From an uncultured Clostridia bacterium (GTDB lineage: Bacteria; Bacillota; Clostridia; TANB77; CAG-508), in NCBI GenBank assembly GCA_934177725.1, contig CAKPPO010000006.1, forward strand, positions 10,973 through 74,972: a stretch of DNA of 64,000 bases, read 5' to 3'. The translations under genes and the position numbers were made by a program. Shown one piece after another: positions 42,363 to 51,864 of the stretch (position 1 is the first letter of the stretch; every line of letters begins with the position of its first letter). The notes below the pieces were generated by a model. It was not told where the DNA came from. It worked only from the letters and a program-made list of their open reading frames with translations, and searched no databases.

Positions 42363-44006
42363 ATGGCATATACAGCATTATATAGAAAATTCAGACCAAC
42401 AACATTTGAAGAAATGGTAGGTCAAGAACATATAACTAAAACATTAAGAAATCAAATTATTGCAGGAAGAGTTGGACATGCTTATTTATTAAATGGAGGT
42501 AGAGGAACAGGAAAAACATCTACAGCCAAAATTTTAGCTAGAGCAATAAATTGCTTAAATCCTAAGGATGGGGAACCATGTAATGAATGTGAAATTTGCA
42601 AAGAAGCCTTAAATGGTAGCTTAACAGATATAGTTGAAATGGATGCTGCGTCAAACAATAGTGTAGAAGACATTAGACAAATACGTGACGAAGTAAATTT
42701 TTTACCAACCAAAGCAAAATATAGAGTATATATTATAGATGAGGTTCATATGCTTTCAACAGGAGCTTTTAATGCACTTTTGAAAACACTAGAAGAACCA
42801 CCAGAACATGTAAAATTTATTTTAGCAACAACAGAACCACAAAAAATACCAGCAACAATACTTTCAAGATGTCAACGTTTTGATTTCAAAAAAATATCAG
42901 AAGAAGATATAGAAAAAAGATTAAAAATAGTTTGCAAAGAAAGTAATATAGAAATTACAGAAGAAGCACTTAAAGTAATAGCATTTTTAGCAGAAGGTGC
43001 TATGAGGGATGCATTAAGTATATTAGAAAGATGTATTCAAGATGGCGATTCAAAAATTGATGAAGAAAAAGTAAAAGATTTAGTAGGAATACCAAAATTA
43101 ACATATATTTATCAAATAACAAAAGCAATAATAGAATATAATTCAGAAGAAGCGCTAAATGCTATAGAAGAAGTTATTAAAGAGGGGAAAGATTTAACAA
43201 ATTTATTGTGGGAAACAATAAGATATGTAAGAGACATTTTAATATATAAAACAAGTAAAAATACATCTATTTATAATAAAGAAGAAATAGAAAAAATAAA
43301 TGAATTATCTACAAAAGTTGAAAAAGATAGATTGTTAAATATAATTTATGAACTTTCAAATTTAGAAAATGAAATGAAGTGGTCTACACAAAAAACAATT
43401 TTGTTCCAAGTAGGAATTTTAAAGTTATGTGCAGGTGAAGTAAGCAGTATTTCAGGAAATGTAGATAATTCACAAATTAATGAATTGAAAAATAAAATAG
43501 CAGCATTAGAAAGTCAAATAAGGCAAATTACAAGTGGAAGTATCCACATAAAATCACAAAATGTGGATAACACTCCTAAATATTCCGTAAATTATGAAAA
43601 TAAAAAAGAGGAAAAAGTATTAGACACACAAAAAGAGGTAAAACCAAGTTATAATATTAAGGCAGGAAGCGGAATTAAGGCATGGCCAGAAATTGTTGCA
43701 AATTTAAAACAAGAGGGAAAAATAATGTTATATACAAATTTAATGAATTCTAATGCAGAAGAATTAAATGATATGACAATAGGAATTTCATTCCCTAGAG
43801 GTTTGACTCCATTTGGTAAAACAATTCTAGAAAAAAGCGAAAATGTTCAAGAGCTTGAAAAGAGAATTTCTGTGCAATATGGAAAGCCGATGAGAGTAAA
43901 ATATATACAAGATAATCAAGAAAGTAAAAAGGAAGAAAAACCACAGGCAAGTGAATTTGAATCATTAGCACATGATATGGATTTACCTTTTAATATCATA
44001 GATTAA
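42363..44006 (+). CDS. dnaX: DNA polymerase III gamma/tau subunit
   Basis: 547 residues from ATG 42363; GGGGTG lies 6 nt upstream, and a GTG at 42354 overlaps it. The AAA+ clamp-loader ATPase starts MAYTALYRKFRPTTFEEMVG. Walker A is GGRGTGKTSTAKIL, the zinc module CLNPKDGEPCNECEIC, Walker B IIDEVHMLS and the SRC motif ILSRCQRFDF. The C-terminal part after residue 365 is variable, with a coiled-coil (NELKNKIAALESQIRQI) and a polymerase-contacting domain. It loads the DnaN clamp. Confidence 0.97.
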   Translation: MAYTALYRKFRPTTFEEMVGQEHITKTLRNQIIAGRVGHAYLLNGGRGTGKTSTAKILARAINCLNPKDGEPCNECEICKEALNGSLTDIVEMDAASNNSVEDIRQIRDEVNFLPTKAKYRVYIIDEVHMLSTGAFNALLKTLEEPPEHVKFILATTEPQKIPATILSRCQRFDFKKISEEDIEKRLKIVCKESNIEITEEALKVIAFLAEGAMRDALSILERCIQDGDSKIDEEKVKDLVGIPKLTYIYQITKAIIEYNSEEALNAIEEVIKEGKDLTNLLWETIRYVRDILIYKTSKNTSIYNKEEIEKINELSTKVEKDRLLNIIYELSNLENEMKWSTQKTILFQVGILKLCAGEVSSISGNVDNSQINELKNKIAALESQIRQITSGSIHIKSQNVDNTPKYSVNYENKKEEKVLDTQKEVKPSYNIKAGSGIKAWPEIVANLKQEGKIMLYTNLMNSNAEELNDMTIGISFPRGLTPFGKTILEKSENVQELEKRISVQYGKPMRVKYIQDNQESKKEEKPQASEFESLAHDMDLPFNIID

Positions 44007-44067
44007 AGAATAAAAGTTTATAGGTAACTTTTAAAACCTAAATATTATTATACAAGGAGAGAATACA

Positions 44068-44412
44068 ATGTCAAAAAGAGGAGGATTCCCAGGAGGTATG
44101 GGAGGATTTGGAGGAATGAATCTAAATCAATTAATGAAAGAAGCAAAAAAAATGCAAGCTGATATGGAAAAATCACAAGAAGAATTAGGAGCAAAAGAAT
44201 TTGAAGCAACAGCAGGCGGCGGAGCAGTTTCAGTTAAAGTATCAGGAAATAAAGAAATAAAAGAAATAAATATAAAAAAAGAAGTAGTAGATCCAGATGA
44301 TGTAGAAATGTTACAAGATTTAATTTTAACATGTGTAAATGAAGCTTTAAGAAAAGTAGATAGTGCACAAGCAGCAAGTTTAGGTAAATACAATATTCCT
44401 GGATTAATGTAA
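44068..44412 (+). CDS. ebfC: YbaB/EbfC nucleoid-associated protein
   Basis: 114 residues. The N-terminus is rich in Gly/Met (FPGGMGGFGGMNLNQLMKEA). The conserved core follows: KKMQADMEKSQEELGAKEFE, then AGGGAVSVKVSGNKEIKEIN and LILTCVNEALRKVDSAQAAS. It forms tweezer-like dimers that bind DNA. Its place between dnaX and recR is nearly universal. CAAGGAGAGAATACA precedes the ATG. Confidence 0.95.
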   Translation: MSKRGGFPGGMGGFGGMNLNQLMKEAKKMQADMEKSQEELGAKEFEATAGGGAVSVKVSGNKEIKEINIKKEVVDPDDVEMLQDLILTCVNEALRKVDSAQAASLGKYNIPGLM

Positions 44413-44432
44413 TTAAAAGAGGAGTATAAAAC

Positions 44433-45032
44433 ATGTCATATTATTCACCATCAATTGAAAAATTAATTGAAGCATTTGAAAGATTACCTAGTATAGGAAA
44501 TAAAACAGCTGCAAGACTTGCATTTTATATGCTAGATAGATCTGAAGAAGAAGTAAATGAATTTGTTTCAGCAATTGTAAATGCAAAAAAGAATTTGAAA
44601 TATTGTTCAAAATGCTTTAATATATCAGATACAGATCCATGTAATATTTGCGGAAATCCTAAAAGGGACCCAAGTACTATATGTGTTGTAGAAGATGTAA
44701 AAGATGTAATTGCAATGGAAAGAACACATGAATTTAAAGGTTTATATCATGTATTACATGGCTCAATTTCACCAATGAATGGAATAGGACCAGACGATAT
44801 AAAAATAAAAGAACTTTTATCAAGACTTATGGAAGGTGAAGTTAAAGAAATTATTTTAGCTACAAATCCTAGAGTTGAAGGTGAAGCGACTGCAATGTAT
44901 ATTTCAAAACTAGTAAAGCCATTAGGAGTAAAAGTTACTAGAATAGCACATGGAATTCCTGTAGGTGGAGACTTGGAATATACAGATGAAGTAACATTAA
45001 GCAAAGCATTAGAAGGAAGAAGAGAATTATAA
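44433..45032 (+). CDS. recR: Recombination protein RecR
   Basis: 199 residues. An N-terminal HhH (LIEAFERLPSIGNKTAARLA) is followed by a four-Cys zinc finger (CSKCFNISDTDPCNICGNPK). The Toprim domain starts with ICVVEDVKDVIAMERTHEFK, and the Walker-like tail reads ARIAHGIPVGGDLEYTDEVT. RecR forms a DNA clamp and works with RecF and RecO in gap repair. AGAGGAGTATAAAAC precedes the ATG. bofA, which often follows recR in sporeformers, is absent here. Confidence 0.97.
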   Translation: MSYYSPSIEKLIEAFERLPSIGNKTAARLAFYMLDRSEEEVNEFVSAIVNAKKNLKYCSKCFNISDTDPCNICGNPKRDPSTICVVEDVKDVIAMERTHEFKGLYHVLHGSISPMNGIGPDDIKIKELLSRLMEGEVKEIILATNPRVEGEATAMYISKLVKPLGVKVTRIAHGIPVGGDLEYTDEVTLSKALEGRREL

Positions 45033-45299
45033 AATAAAAAAGAAAATTATACTAGGGAGACTTTAGTAAAGACTAAATAGTTTTTATTAAAGTTTTTTTC
45101 TTTGTAAAAAAGTAAATAAAATGTAAAGAAAATGTAAAATAATAAAATAAAAAGTCGAAACTGGACATTCCGTAAATAATTGTAATCTTATAAATATTAT
45201 AGGAAAAAATAACCTGTTTACTTAGGTTTTATTGCATAGTAAAATATAAATATATAAGATTAATAAATTGTTTTAATAAGTAAGTGAAAGGTGATAAGT

Positions 45300-48200
45300 A
45301 TGAAGAAAAAAATTATTGCAAGTTTATTAATTATAATATTTATGTGTACATATGTCCCAATAGGACTAATAGATGAATTAATATCTAGTTATGCAATAAC
45401 AGATTTTTGGGAGTATAATTTCACAGGTAATGTACAGACATGGACAGCTCCATATACAGGATATTACAGAATAGATTGCTATGGTGCGCAAGGTGGAACT
45501 GGTGGTATAGATGGAAGTAGAAGTGGAGCATACGCAAATGCAGGAAGTAGAGGTACGCTAAGAGCAAGCGTAGTAAAACTTCAAAAGGGAACAAAGCTAT
45601 CAGTTACAGTTGGAAATAAGCCAGCGAATGGATGGTCAGATATAGGAGAAGGGTCTACGAATGGAGAAACATGGTATGTTAAAAAAACAGAATCAACAGG
45701 AGGATATCAAACTTACTTAGAACAACAATGTGTAGATAGACATGGAGAAGGAAGTCAAGGAAGATATAGAGGTTATCCAGATGGGGCTTATGGAGGAGAA
45801 AAACAAATATTTTGTGATAGTGTAGGATCTCACTCAGGAGGCGCTGTTGGTGGCGGCGGCGGTGGAAGTAGCTTTGTTTCATATAATGGTACAAAGATAA
45901 TTTCAGCTAAAGGTGGAAACGGAGGTACAGCTCATTTTGTAGCCGAAGATGGATCTGGAACTGCTGAAGGAGGAGCCGGAGGAGGAGTAACAACACTAAA
46001 TAATGTTGCAAATTTAGTAATATGGGATACAAATCAACTAAACACTACAACTGGAGGTGCAAGAAGTGGTAATGGTTATATAGCAATAAGATTACTTACT
46101 CCTTATCCAGATGTTTCTATAAAAGCTAATACAACAGATATCACAAGAGAAAATGTACTTCTTACAGCTACTGCAAGTGATCCTAAAGCAGGTCTTCCAC
46201 AAGAACCATATTCTTGGGAATCAACTGACAGAACTGCACAAAATACTTATGAAGTATCTCATAATGGTACTTACACTGTAAATGTTATAAACAACGAAGG
46301 TAATTCTTCTGATGCTTCTATCACTATAAACAATATTGATAAACTAAGCCCTAATATAACTAACATTTCTCAACAGGTTTCAGAAGATTATAAAAAAGCA
46401 ACTATAACTGTTACTGCAATTGATGAACAAACTGCTCAATTTACTACATCTGGAATATCAGGCTATGCTTTAACAAAGTCTACTCAAATACCTTCCGATT
46501 TCCAAGAATCTAATATTTTTACAGTAACAGAAAACGGTACATATTATGCTTGGGCTAAAGATGGTGTCGGCAACATATCTCAAATAGATACTTCTGAAAC
46601 TTCAAAAAACTCTATCTTAGTAAAAGACCTTGAAATAGAAATATTAGGCAACATACAATGGAATGACCAAGATAATAAATACAACTCAAGAAAATCAGCA
46701 GAACTAAAATTATATAAAAAATTGGAAAATCAACAAGAAACTTTAGTCGATACTCTAAATATAACTGAAGGACAAACTAATTATAGTTTCAAAACTAGAC
46801 AAAGAGATGATGATGGAAATATATACTCTTTTAGAGTAGAACAAACAACTTTAGATGGCTATGAAACTATCTATACGGAAACAGAAAACAACTCTAAAAA
46901 TATTAAAATAAAAATAGATAACAACTTGATTTTACCAGAATATAATACTCAAATTTTAATAGAACCTATAAATAGTTTAGAAAATAAACTTCTAAAAGAT
47001 GTAGATGTAAAAATAACAGCTAAAATAGAAGAAACAACTCAAAGTAGAGAACAGGTAGGTGCTCACAATGGTATTGCTACTTTTAAAATAGATTCAAAAT
47101 TTATACTTGATAAAAATAGCATAAACGTAATTTTCGAAGATGCAAGTGGTAAAAAAACAAAAATAGAAGATTATACTTTAAGACTAAACACAATAACTAC
47201 ATATGTTGGTAAAACAGAACAACAGGCTATAATGACACCAGGAACTAAAATAATAATAGAAGTAAATGGAAAAGTTGGCCAAATAGGTCAATATCAAAAC
47301 AACTTAACATATACAGGAAGTTTAAGAGACTATAGAGGTAAAAATACAGATATAGACCTAGAAACAATATCTTATATAGAAAATAACCAAAACATAGAAT
47401 ATCAAATACCAACAGCTAATATAAAAATAAAAAATGTAGATAGCATAACAGAAAAAATTTTAACAGATGCTACATTTACATTATATGAGTGGAATGGAAC
47501 AGAATATGTAAAAAAAGAAACTATAACAGACGATAATCATGATGGTATATATGAATCAAATGTATATGTATGGACACCTCAAACACAAGGAAAATATAAA
47601 ATAGTAGAAGAAGGAATACCAACATATCACAAAGATTTAAACTTTTCTATGGAATATTCATTAACAGAATTAAAACAACAAAATTATACTGTAACAGTAG
47701 ATTATGATAATAGAGGCTATAATATAAAATATGGAAAAAGAAATCCAGATGATTTTGACTCTATAAATGGAGTTGTTGAAAATGAACCATTAAAATTAAA
47801 AGCTCAAATAGAAAAAATAGACGAAGAAACACAAGAAATAATACAGAATGAAACAGAATTTACAATATATGAATGGAATAATACAGCAAATCAATATAAA
47901 GAATATATTAGCTACACAAATGGACAAAAAGTGAAAATGCTAAGACAAGAAGATAAAAAATATATAACAGATCAATGGCTATATTATACTGAAACAAATG
48001 AGGGAAAATATCGCATAGTAGAAACAAAAGCACCAGAAGGATATACTGCAAACTATGATGAAAACAAACAAAAAATAGTATATGATATAGACTTAATAAA
48101 TATAATTCAATCTGGTAATTACAATAACCAAACAGTAGAAAACGAGAGTACTTTAAAAATAGGAAATAATATCGACAATAAAATGACTAATAAAAGAGTA

Positions 48201-51200
48201 CAGGGAACTTTAAATATTAATGTAATAGATAATCAGACAAAAGGAAAACAACAAGCAGATGCAACCTTAAATGAAACAAAATTTGGATTATATGCATTAG
48301 AAGATATTAAACATAGTGATGGTAAAACAACAAATTATATTGGAGAAAACGGAATATTATACAAAAAAGATCAACTTATAGAATTACTATATACTAATGA
48401 AGAAGGAAAAGTAACAATACAAAACTTGGAGTGTGGAAAATATTATGTAAAAATGTTAGAAGCACCAAAGGGATATAACTTAGATAACGCAACTTATGAA
48501 ATAGATTTTTCATATCAAGGAGAAGATAAAGAAACGTTAGAAATAACAAAAACAATAGAAATAAACGTAAAAAAACAAGCATTTCAATTATATAAACTAA
48601 AGGAAAATCAAGAAGTTCTAGCGAATGCAGGATTTAGTATATATTTAATACCAAACTTAAGTATAGTAAAAGAAAATAAAATAACAAGAGTTACAAAAGA
48701 TACATATATATTAAATGATGAAGAAGCAAAAGCAAGTCAAAGATTAGAAGGAAAACAAAATAGTGATGGAACATACTTCTTAACAGATTTGATAGAATAC
48801 TATTATGCAATATATTATACAGAAGAAACAAGAAATGCTTTGCCAGGAGAAGAAAAAGTATATCATCCATATGATATGAAAAATGAACAATTAGTATTAA
48901 ATTATGAAAGTTCAAATCAAGGTACACCTATAGAAGAAATAAGAACAGATAATAAAGGATACTTAAAAAGTCCTGAATTAGCATATGGAGAATATATAGT
49001 AATAGAAACAAGTGTACCAAGAGAATATGAAGTTGCAAGTAGTTTTATAGTAAAAATAGAAGAAGATAGTAGAGAAACACAAAAATTAAGATTTATTACA
49101 GATAAGGATTTTGAAACTAGAGTAAAAGTATATGTTAAAGATAGTAAAACAAATATACCAATAATAAATAAAGAAGCATATTTTACAATAAAAAATGAAG
49201 AAACAGGAAAATATGTTACAAGAATACAATGGAATGGAAGTAAATTTGTAGAATATGGTATGCCAGAAAACCCACTAAAGGTAGGAAATGATGGTTATAT
49301 AATAACACCTATGAAATTACCAGTAGGTAAATATGTATTAGAACAAATTCAAGCACCAGAAGGATATGTAGTAAATGGAAAAGAAGGATATGAAGAAGAT
49401 GGACAAATAATATATACTCCAAAACAAAAAATAGTGTTTGAAATAAAGAGTAATACAGCATATTATATGGATGAACTATTAGGAAGATATATAATAGTAG
49501 TAAATCAAGAAAATGGTGAAGTAACAGGAAATATAAAAATAAATACAGTAGGTGAATATCTAAATAAAGTAGAAGAAAAAGAAGAAAAATATGAATTTTC
49601 ATATGAAGAGAGACCAGTAGAAAATGTAGAATGTAGTTTGTTTGCAAAAGAAGACATATATAAACAATATGATAATAAACAAATAGAATATAGAAAAGAT
49701 GAAAAAGTAGCAACAATATTGACTAATGCAGAAGGAAAGGCAGAAATAAAAAATGTACCAATAGGAAAGTATTATATAAAACAAACAGGAATAGTTAGTG
49801 GATTTGCACAAAGAGAAGAAATACAAGAAATAGAGATAAATTATGAAGGACAAGAAGTACCAGTAGTATTTAAAAATGTGGAGACACAAGAACAAAGACA
49901 AAAAATAAATATAGTAATTCATAATATAGATAAAGAAACAAAAGAGAAAATATCAGGTGGAGAATATGCGTTGTATACAAAAGATACAATAAATTATAAA
50001 TCATCAGAAGGAGAAGCAAAGAAGATAGAAGCAGATACACTAATAGCTAAAGTAAAAGCAACAGAAAGTGGAGATATAAGCTACGAAGGAAACGATATAC
50101 CATTAGGAAATTACTATGTTAAGGAAAAAACAGAACCATATGGATATAAAAAGACAGAAGAAATAATAGAAATAAGAATGCCAAGTACACAAGAAAAAGA
50201 AATAAAAATAGAAATGACACAAGAAAAAACAAAGACACCAACAAAAGTAAATTTTGTATTTAAATATGGAGAAGAAGAAGTAAAAGACATAGAATTTACA
50301 ATAAAAAATAAAGAAGGAAAAGAAGTAGCAAGTACAAGAGAAGAAGAAGGAATCAAAAGAATAGAGAAAAGAGAAACAGGCTATTATGTAGAAGACATAA
50401 AAGCAGGGGAATATGAAATAGAGGAAGAGAAAGTACCAAATGAACAAGGGTATGTAAAAATAGAAAAGCAAGAAATACAAATAAAAAATGTAGAAGAGAA
50501 ACAAGAGATAGAAATAGAGCAAGAAGTAAGCAAAGTAATGCTTAAAATAATAGATGAAGAAACAAAAGAAAAATTAAAAGGAGTAGAAATAAAAATAAAA
50601 GATAAAGAAGGAAAGGAAGTAGAAGAAAAGGAAGGAAAAATAAAAATAGAAGAAAGAGAAGAAGGATACTATATAGAAAAATTAGCATTAGAAGGCTATA
50701 AAATAACAATAAATAAAGGAGGATATAAAGATAAAGAAGATAAAGAAGTAAAACTAAAAGATAGTATAGAGATACAAGAGTACGAAGAAAGTATGAGAAA
50801 AGAGAAATATGAAGTATCAATAGAAAAGAACTTAAAGAAAGTAATAATAAATGGAGAAGAGACAGAAATAGAGACAAAAGAGATGATAAAGATAGAGGTA
50901 AGAGAAAGAAAGATAGAAACAGAGGAGATAGAGCTAGAATATGAAATAATAGTAAAGAATGAAGGAGAGACAGAAGCGACAATAGAAGAGATAAAAGACA
51001 CAATACCTAAAGGACTAAAATATGAAGGCGGAGGAGAATGGAAAGTAGAGAATAACATAGCGAAATACGAGAAAAAAGAGACAATAAAAGCAGGAGAGAG
51101 CAAGAAGATAAAGATGAGAGTAAAATGGGAGAATAGTAGGACAAATTTTGGAGAGAAGAAAAATGAAGTAGAGATAGTAAAAAGTAGTAATGCATATGGA

Positions 51201-51383
51201 TATAAAGAGGAAGAAGAGAAAAATAATAAAGCGACAGAAAGTACAATAATAGCATTAAAGACAGGAGAGGAAGAGAAAATAAAAATAATACAGATAATAG
51301 TAGTAACGCTAACAGGAAGTATGACAATATGTTTACTAGCAGGAATAGAGATAATGATATTAGAAAGAAGAAATAGAAGATAG
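45300..51383 (+). CDS. Very large cell-surface protein: signal peptide, glycine-rich domain, many Cna-B/SpaA-like repeats, C-terminal anchor
   Basis: 2027 residues from ATG 45300, with AAAGGTGATAAGT as RBS. The signal peptide is MKKKIIASLLIIIFMCTYVP. Residues about 35-260 form a Gly-rich lectin-like domain (YGAQGGTGGIDGSRSGAYAN, GGAVGGGGGGSSFV). Ig-like segments follow (TITVTAIDEQTAQFTTSGIS), then a long series of Cna-B/SpaA prealbumin-like domains, recognised by repeated YxIVETKAPEGY / YYVKMLEAPKGY / YVLEQIQAPEGYVV strands with Glu/Lys pairs, as in isopeptide-bonded adhesins. A DUF11-like domain (IVKNEGETEATIEEIKDTIP) and a C-terminal helix ending ERRNRR close the protein. ALKTGEE before the helix resembles an LPKTGEE sorting signal lacking Pro. 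Likely an adhesin; the ligand is unknown. Confidence 0.93.
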   Translation: MKKKIIASLLIIIFMCTYVPIGLIDELISSYAITDFWEYNFTGNVQTWTAPYTGYYRIDCYGAQGGTGGIDGSRSGAYANAGSRGTLRASVVKLQKGTKLSVTVGNKPANGWSDIGEGSTNGETWYVKKTESTGGYQTYLEQQCVDRHGEGSQGRYRGYPDGAYGGEKQIFCDSVGSHSGGAVGGGGGGSSFVSYNGTKIISAKGGNGGTAHFVAEDGSGTAEGGAGGGVTTLNNVANLVIWDTNQLNTTTGGARSGNGYIAIRLLTPYPDVSIKANTTDITRENVLLTATASDPKAGLPQEPYSWESTDRTAQNTYEVSHNGTYTVNVINNEGNSSDASITINNIDKLSPNITNISQQVSEDYKKATITVTAIDEQTAQFTTSGISGYALTKSTQIPSDFQESNIFTVTENGTYYAWAKDGVGNISQIDTSETSKNSILVKDLEIEILGNIQWNDQDNKYNSRKSAELKLYKKLENQQETLVDTLNITEGQTNYSFKTRQRDDDGNIYSFRVEQTTLDGYETIYTETENNSKNIKIKIDNNLILPEYNTQILIEPINSLENKLLKDVDVKITAKIEETTQSREQVGAHNGIATFKIDSKFILDKNSINVIFEDASGKKTKIEDYTLRLNTITTYVGKTEQQAIMTPGTKIIIEVNGKVGQIGQYQNNLTYTGSLRDYRGKNTDIDLETISYIENNQNIEYQIPTANIKIKNVDSITEKILTDATFTLYEWNGTEYVKKETITDDNHDGIYESNVYVWTPQTQGKYKIVEEGIPTYHKDLNFSMEYSLTELKQQNYTVTVDYDNRGYNIKYGKRNPDDFDSINGVVENEPLKLKAQIEKIDEETQEIIQNETEFTIYEWNNTANQYKEYISYTNGQKVKMLRQEDKKYITDQWLYYTETNEGKYRIVETKAPEGYTANYDENKQKIVYDIDLINIIQSGNYNNQTVENESTLKIGNNIDNKMTNKRVQGTLNINVIDNQTKGKQQADATLNETKFGLYALEDIKHSDGKTTNYIGENGILYKKDQLIELLYTNEEGKVTIQNLECGKYYVKMLEAPKGYNLDNATYEIDFSYQGEDKETLEITKTIEINVKKQAFQLYKLKENQEVLANAGFSIYLIPNLSIVKENKITRVTKDTYILNDEEAKASQRLEGKQNSDGTYFLTDLIEYYYAIYYTEETRNALPGEEKVYHPYDMKNEQLVLNYESSNQGTPIEEIRTDNKGYLKSPELAYGEYIVIETSVPREYEVASSFIVKIEEDSRETQKLRFITDKDFETRVKVYVKDSKTNIPIINKEAYFTIKNEETGKYVTRIQWNGSKFVEYGMPENPLKVGNDGYIITPMKLPVGKYVLEQIQAPEGYVVNGKEGYEEDGQIIYTPKQKIVFEIKSNTAYYMDELLGRYIIVVNQENGEVTGNIKINTVGEYLNKVEEKEEKYEFSYEERPVENVECSLFAKEDIYKQYDNKQIEYRKDEKVATILTNAEGKAEIKNVPIGKYYIKQTGIVSGFAQREEIQEIEINYEGQEVPVVFKNVETQEQRQKINIVIHNIDKETKEKISGGEYALYTKDTINYKSSEGEAKKIEADTLIAKVKATESGDISYEGNDIPLGNYYVKEKTEPYGYKKTEEIIEIRMPSTQEKEIKIEMTQEKTKTPTKVNFVFKYGEEEVKDIEFTIKNKEGKEVASTREEEGIKRIEKRETGYYVEDIKAGEYEIEEEKVPNEQGYVKIEKQEIQIKNVEEKQEIEIEQEVSKVMLKIIDEETKEKLKGVEIKIKDKEGKEVEEKEGKIKIEEREEGYYIEKLALEGYKITINKGGYKDKEDKEVKLKDSIEIQEYEESMRKEKYEVSIEKNLKKVIINGEETEIETKEMIKIEVRERKIETEEIELEYEIIVKNEGETEATIEEIKDTIPKGLKYEGGGEWKVENNIAKYEKKETIKAGESKKIKMRVKWENSRTNFGEKKNEVEIVKSSNAYGYKEEEEKNNKATESTIIALKTGEEEKIKIIQIIVVTLTGSMTICLLAGIEIMILERRNRR

Positions 51384-51390
51384 TAAAGAA

Positions 51391-51428
51391 AAGGTTACTC
51401 ATTAAGTATAATTATCTTTTATGAGTAA
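51391..51428 (-). terminator. Hairpin downstream of the large surface protein and the 62-residue gene
   Basis: GGTTACTCAT pairs with ATGAGTAACC across 18 nt. On the minus strand TTTTC follows, fitting termination of the leftward small gene; its stop codon lies inside the stem. It may also act weakly on the + strand. Confidence 0.65.
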
Positions 51429-51607
51429 CCATCCTCCTTATTACATGGAGGATTTACAGATAATGCTGCTAAGCTATCTCCAATAATTGTAAAAAAGCCG
51501 GCATATGCCACTAGCTCATCTGAAGTTAAACCTTGTGAAATAGTAATTGCAATAATATTTGCGAGAGTTACTAACTCACAACCATTTAAATTATTTATAT
51601 CAAACAT
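51419..51607 (-). CDS. Small conserved Clostridia protein (DUF6774-like)
   Basis: 62 residues from ATG 51607, with AGGTGAG just 3 nt upstream; an earlier ATG at 51622 sits upstream of that RBS. Sequence: MFDINNLNGCELVTLANIIA, ITISQGLTSDELVAYAGFFT and IIGDSLAALSVNPPCNKEDG. One or two amphipathic or hydrophobic helices are broken by a QGLTSDEL turn. This resembles a widespread small clostridial family that I associate with DUF6774; the family label is from memory and moderately sure. Function unknown. It sits between two divergent transcription units and has a perfect palindrome over its RBS. Confidence 0.7.
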   Translation of the reverse strand: MFDINNLNGCELVTLANIIAITISQGLTSDELVAYAGFFTIIGDSLAALSVNPPCNKEDGYS

Positions 51608-51640
51608 AAACTCACCTAACATATTATATTAGGTGAGTTT
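51608..51640 (-). promoter_or_regulatory. Perfect 12-bp palindrome overlapping the RBS and a -10-like box of the 62-residue gene
   Basis: AAACTCACCTAA (51608-51619) and TTAGGTGAGTTT (51629-51640) are exact inverted repeats around 9 nt. On the minus strand the 5'-proximal arm ends in TATAAT within the loop (51623-51628). The second arm holds the RBS AGGTGAG right before TTTATG. It could be an operator, or if transcribed, a hairpin that hides the RBS. Confidence 0.65.
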
Positions 51641-51650
51641 GTACTTAGTG

Positions 51651-51691
51651 AAAAAGTTGCAATTAGGGACAGTCTCCAATTGCAACTTTTT
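51651..51691. repeat. GGGAC-type hairpin repeat
   Basis: AAAAAGTTGCAATT (51651-51664) pairs perfectly with AATTGCAACTTTTT (51678-51691) around AGGGACAGTCTCC. The GGGAC/GTCCC-type core recalls the elements upstream of mnmG (11592-11687) and between trmN6 and rsmI (about 27185). It may also act as a bidirectional terminator. Confidence 0.7.
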
Positions 51692-51759
51692 TGATTTGAA
51701 ATAAAATTAAAAATAAGTATAAAAGATAAAAACTCTTTGTGAAAGTTATGTGAAATATA

Positions 51760-51788
51760 TTGATAAAAAAAAGTTGTAATGGTAATAT
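51760..51788 (+). promoter_or_regulatory. Promoter of the Gld-type ABC operon
   Basis: TTGATA (51760-51765), 17 nt, TAATAT (51783-51788), 76 nt before the ATP-binding-protein gene. Confidence 0.55.
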
Positions 51789-51864
51789 GTTAAAATAAAA
51801 CTAGAAACTTTACGGAATAGCGACTTCTAAGAAAAATGTCGATTTTTGAAAAGGAGGAATAAAA

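Noticed and set aside
45033..45299. bofA or another sporulation gene after recR
   Set aside because: No frame of suitable length or RBS; only A+T-rich DNA and weak hairpins are present.
49309..51402. Long leftward open frames opposite the large surface gene
   Set aside because: They are leucine/phenylalanine/serine-rich mirror frames caused by the purine-rich coding strand, without RBS or family features.
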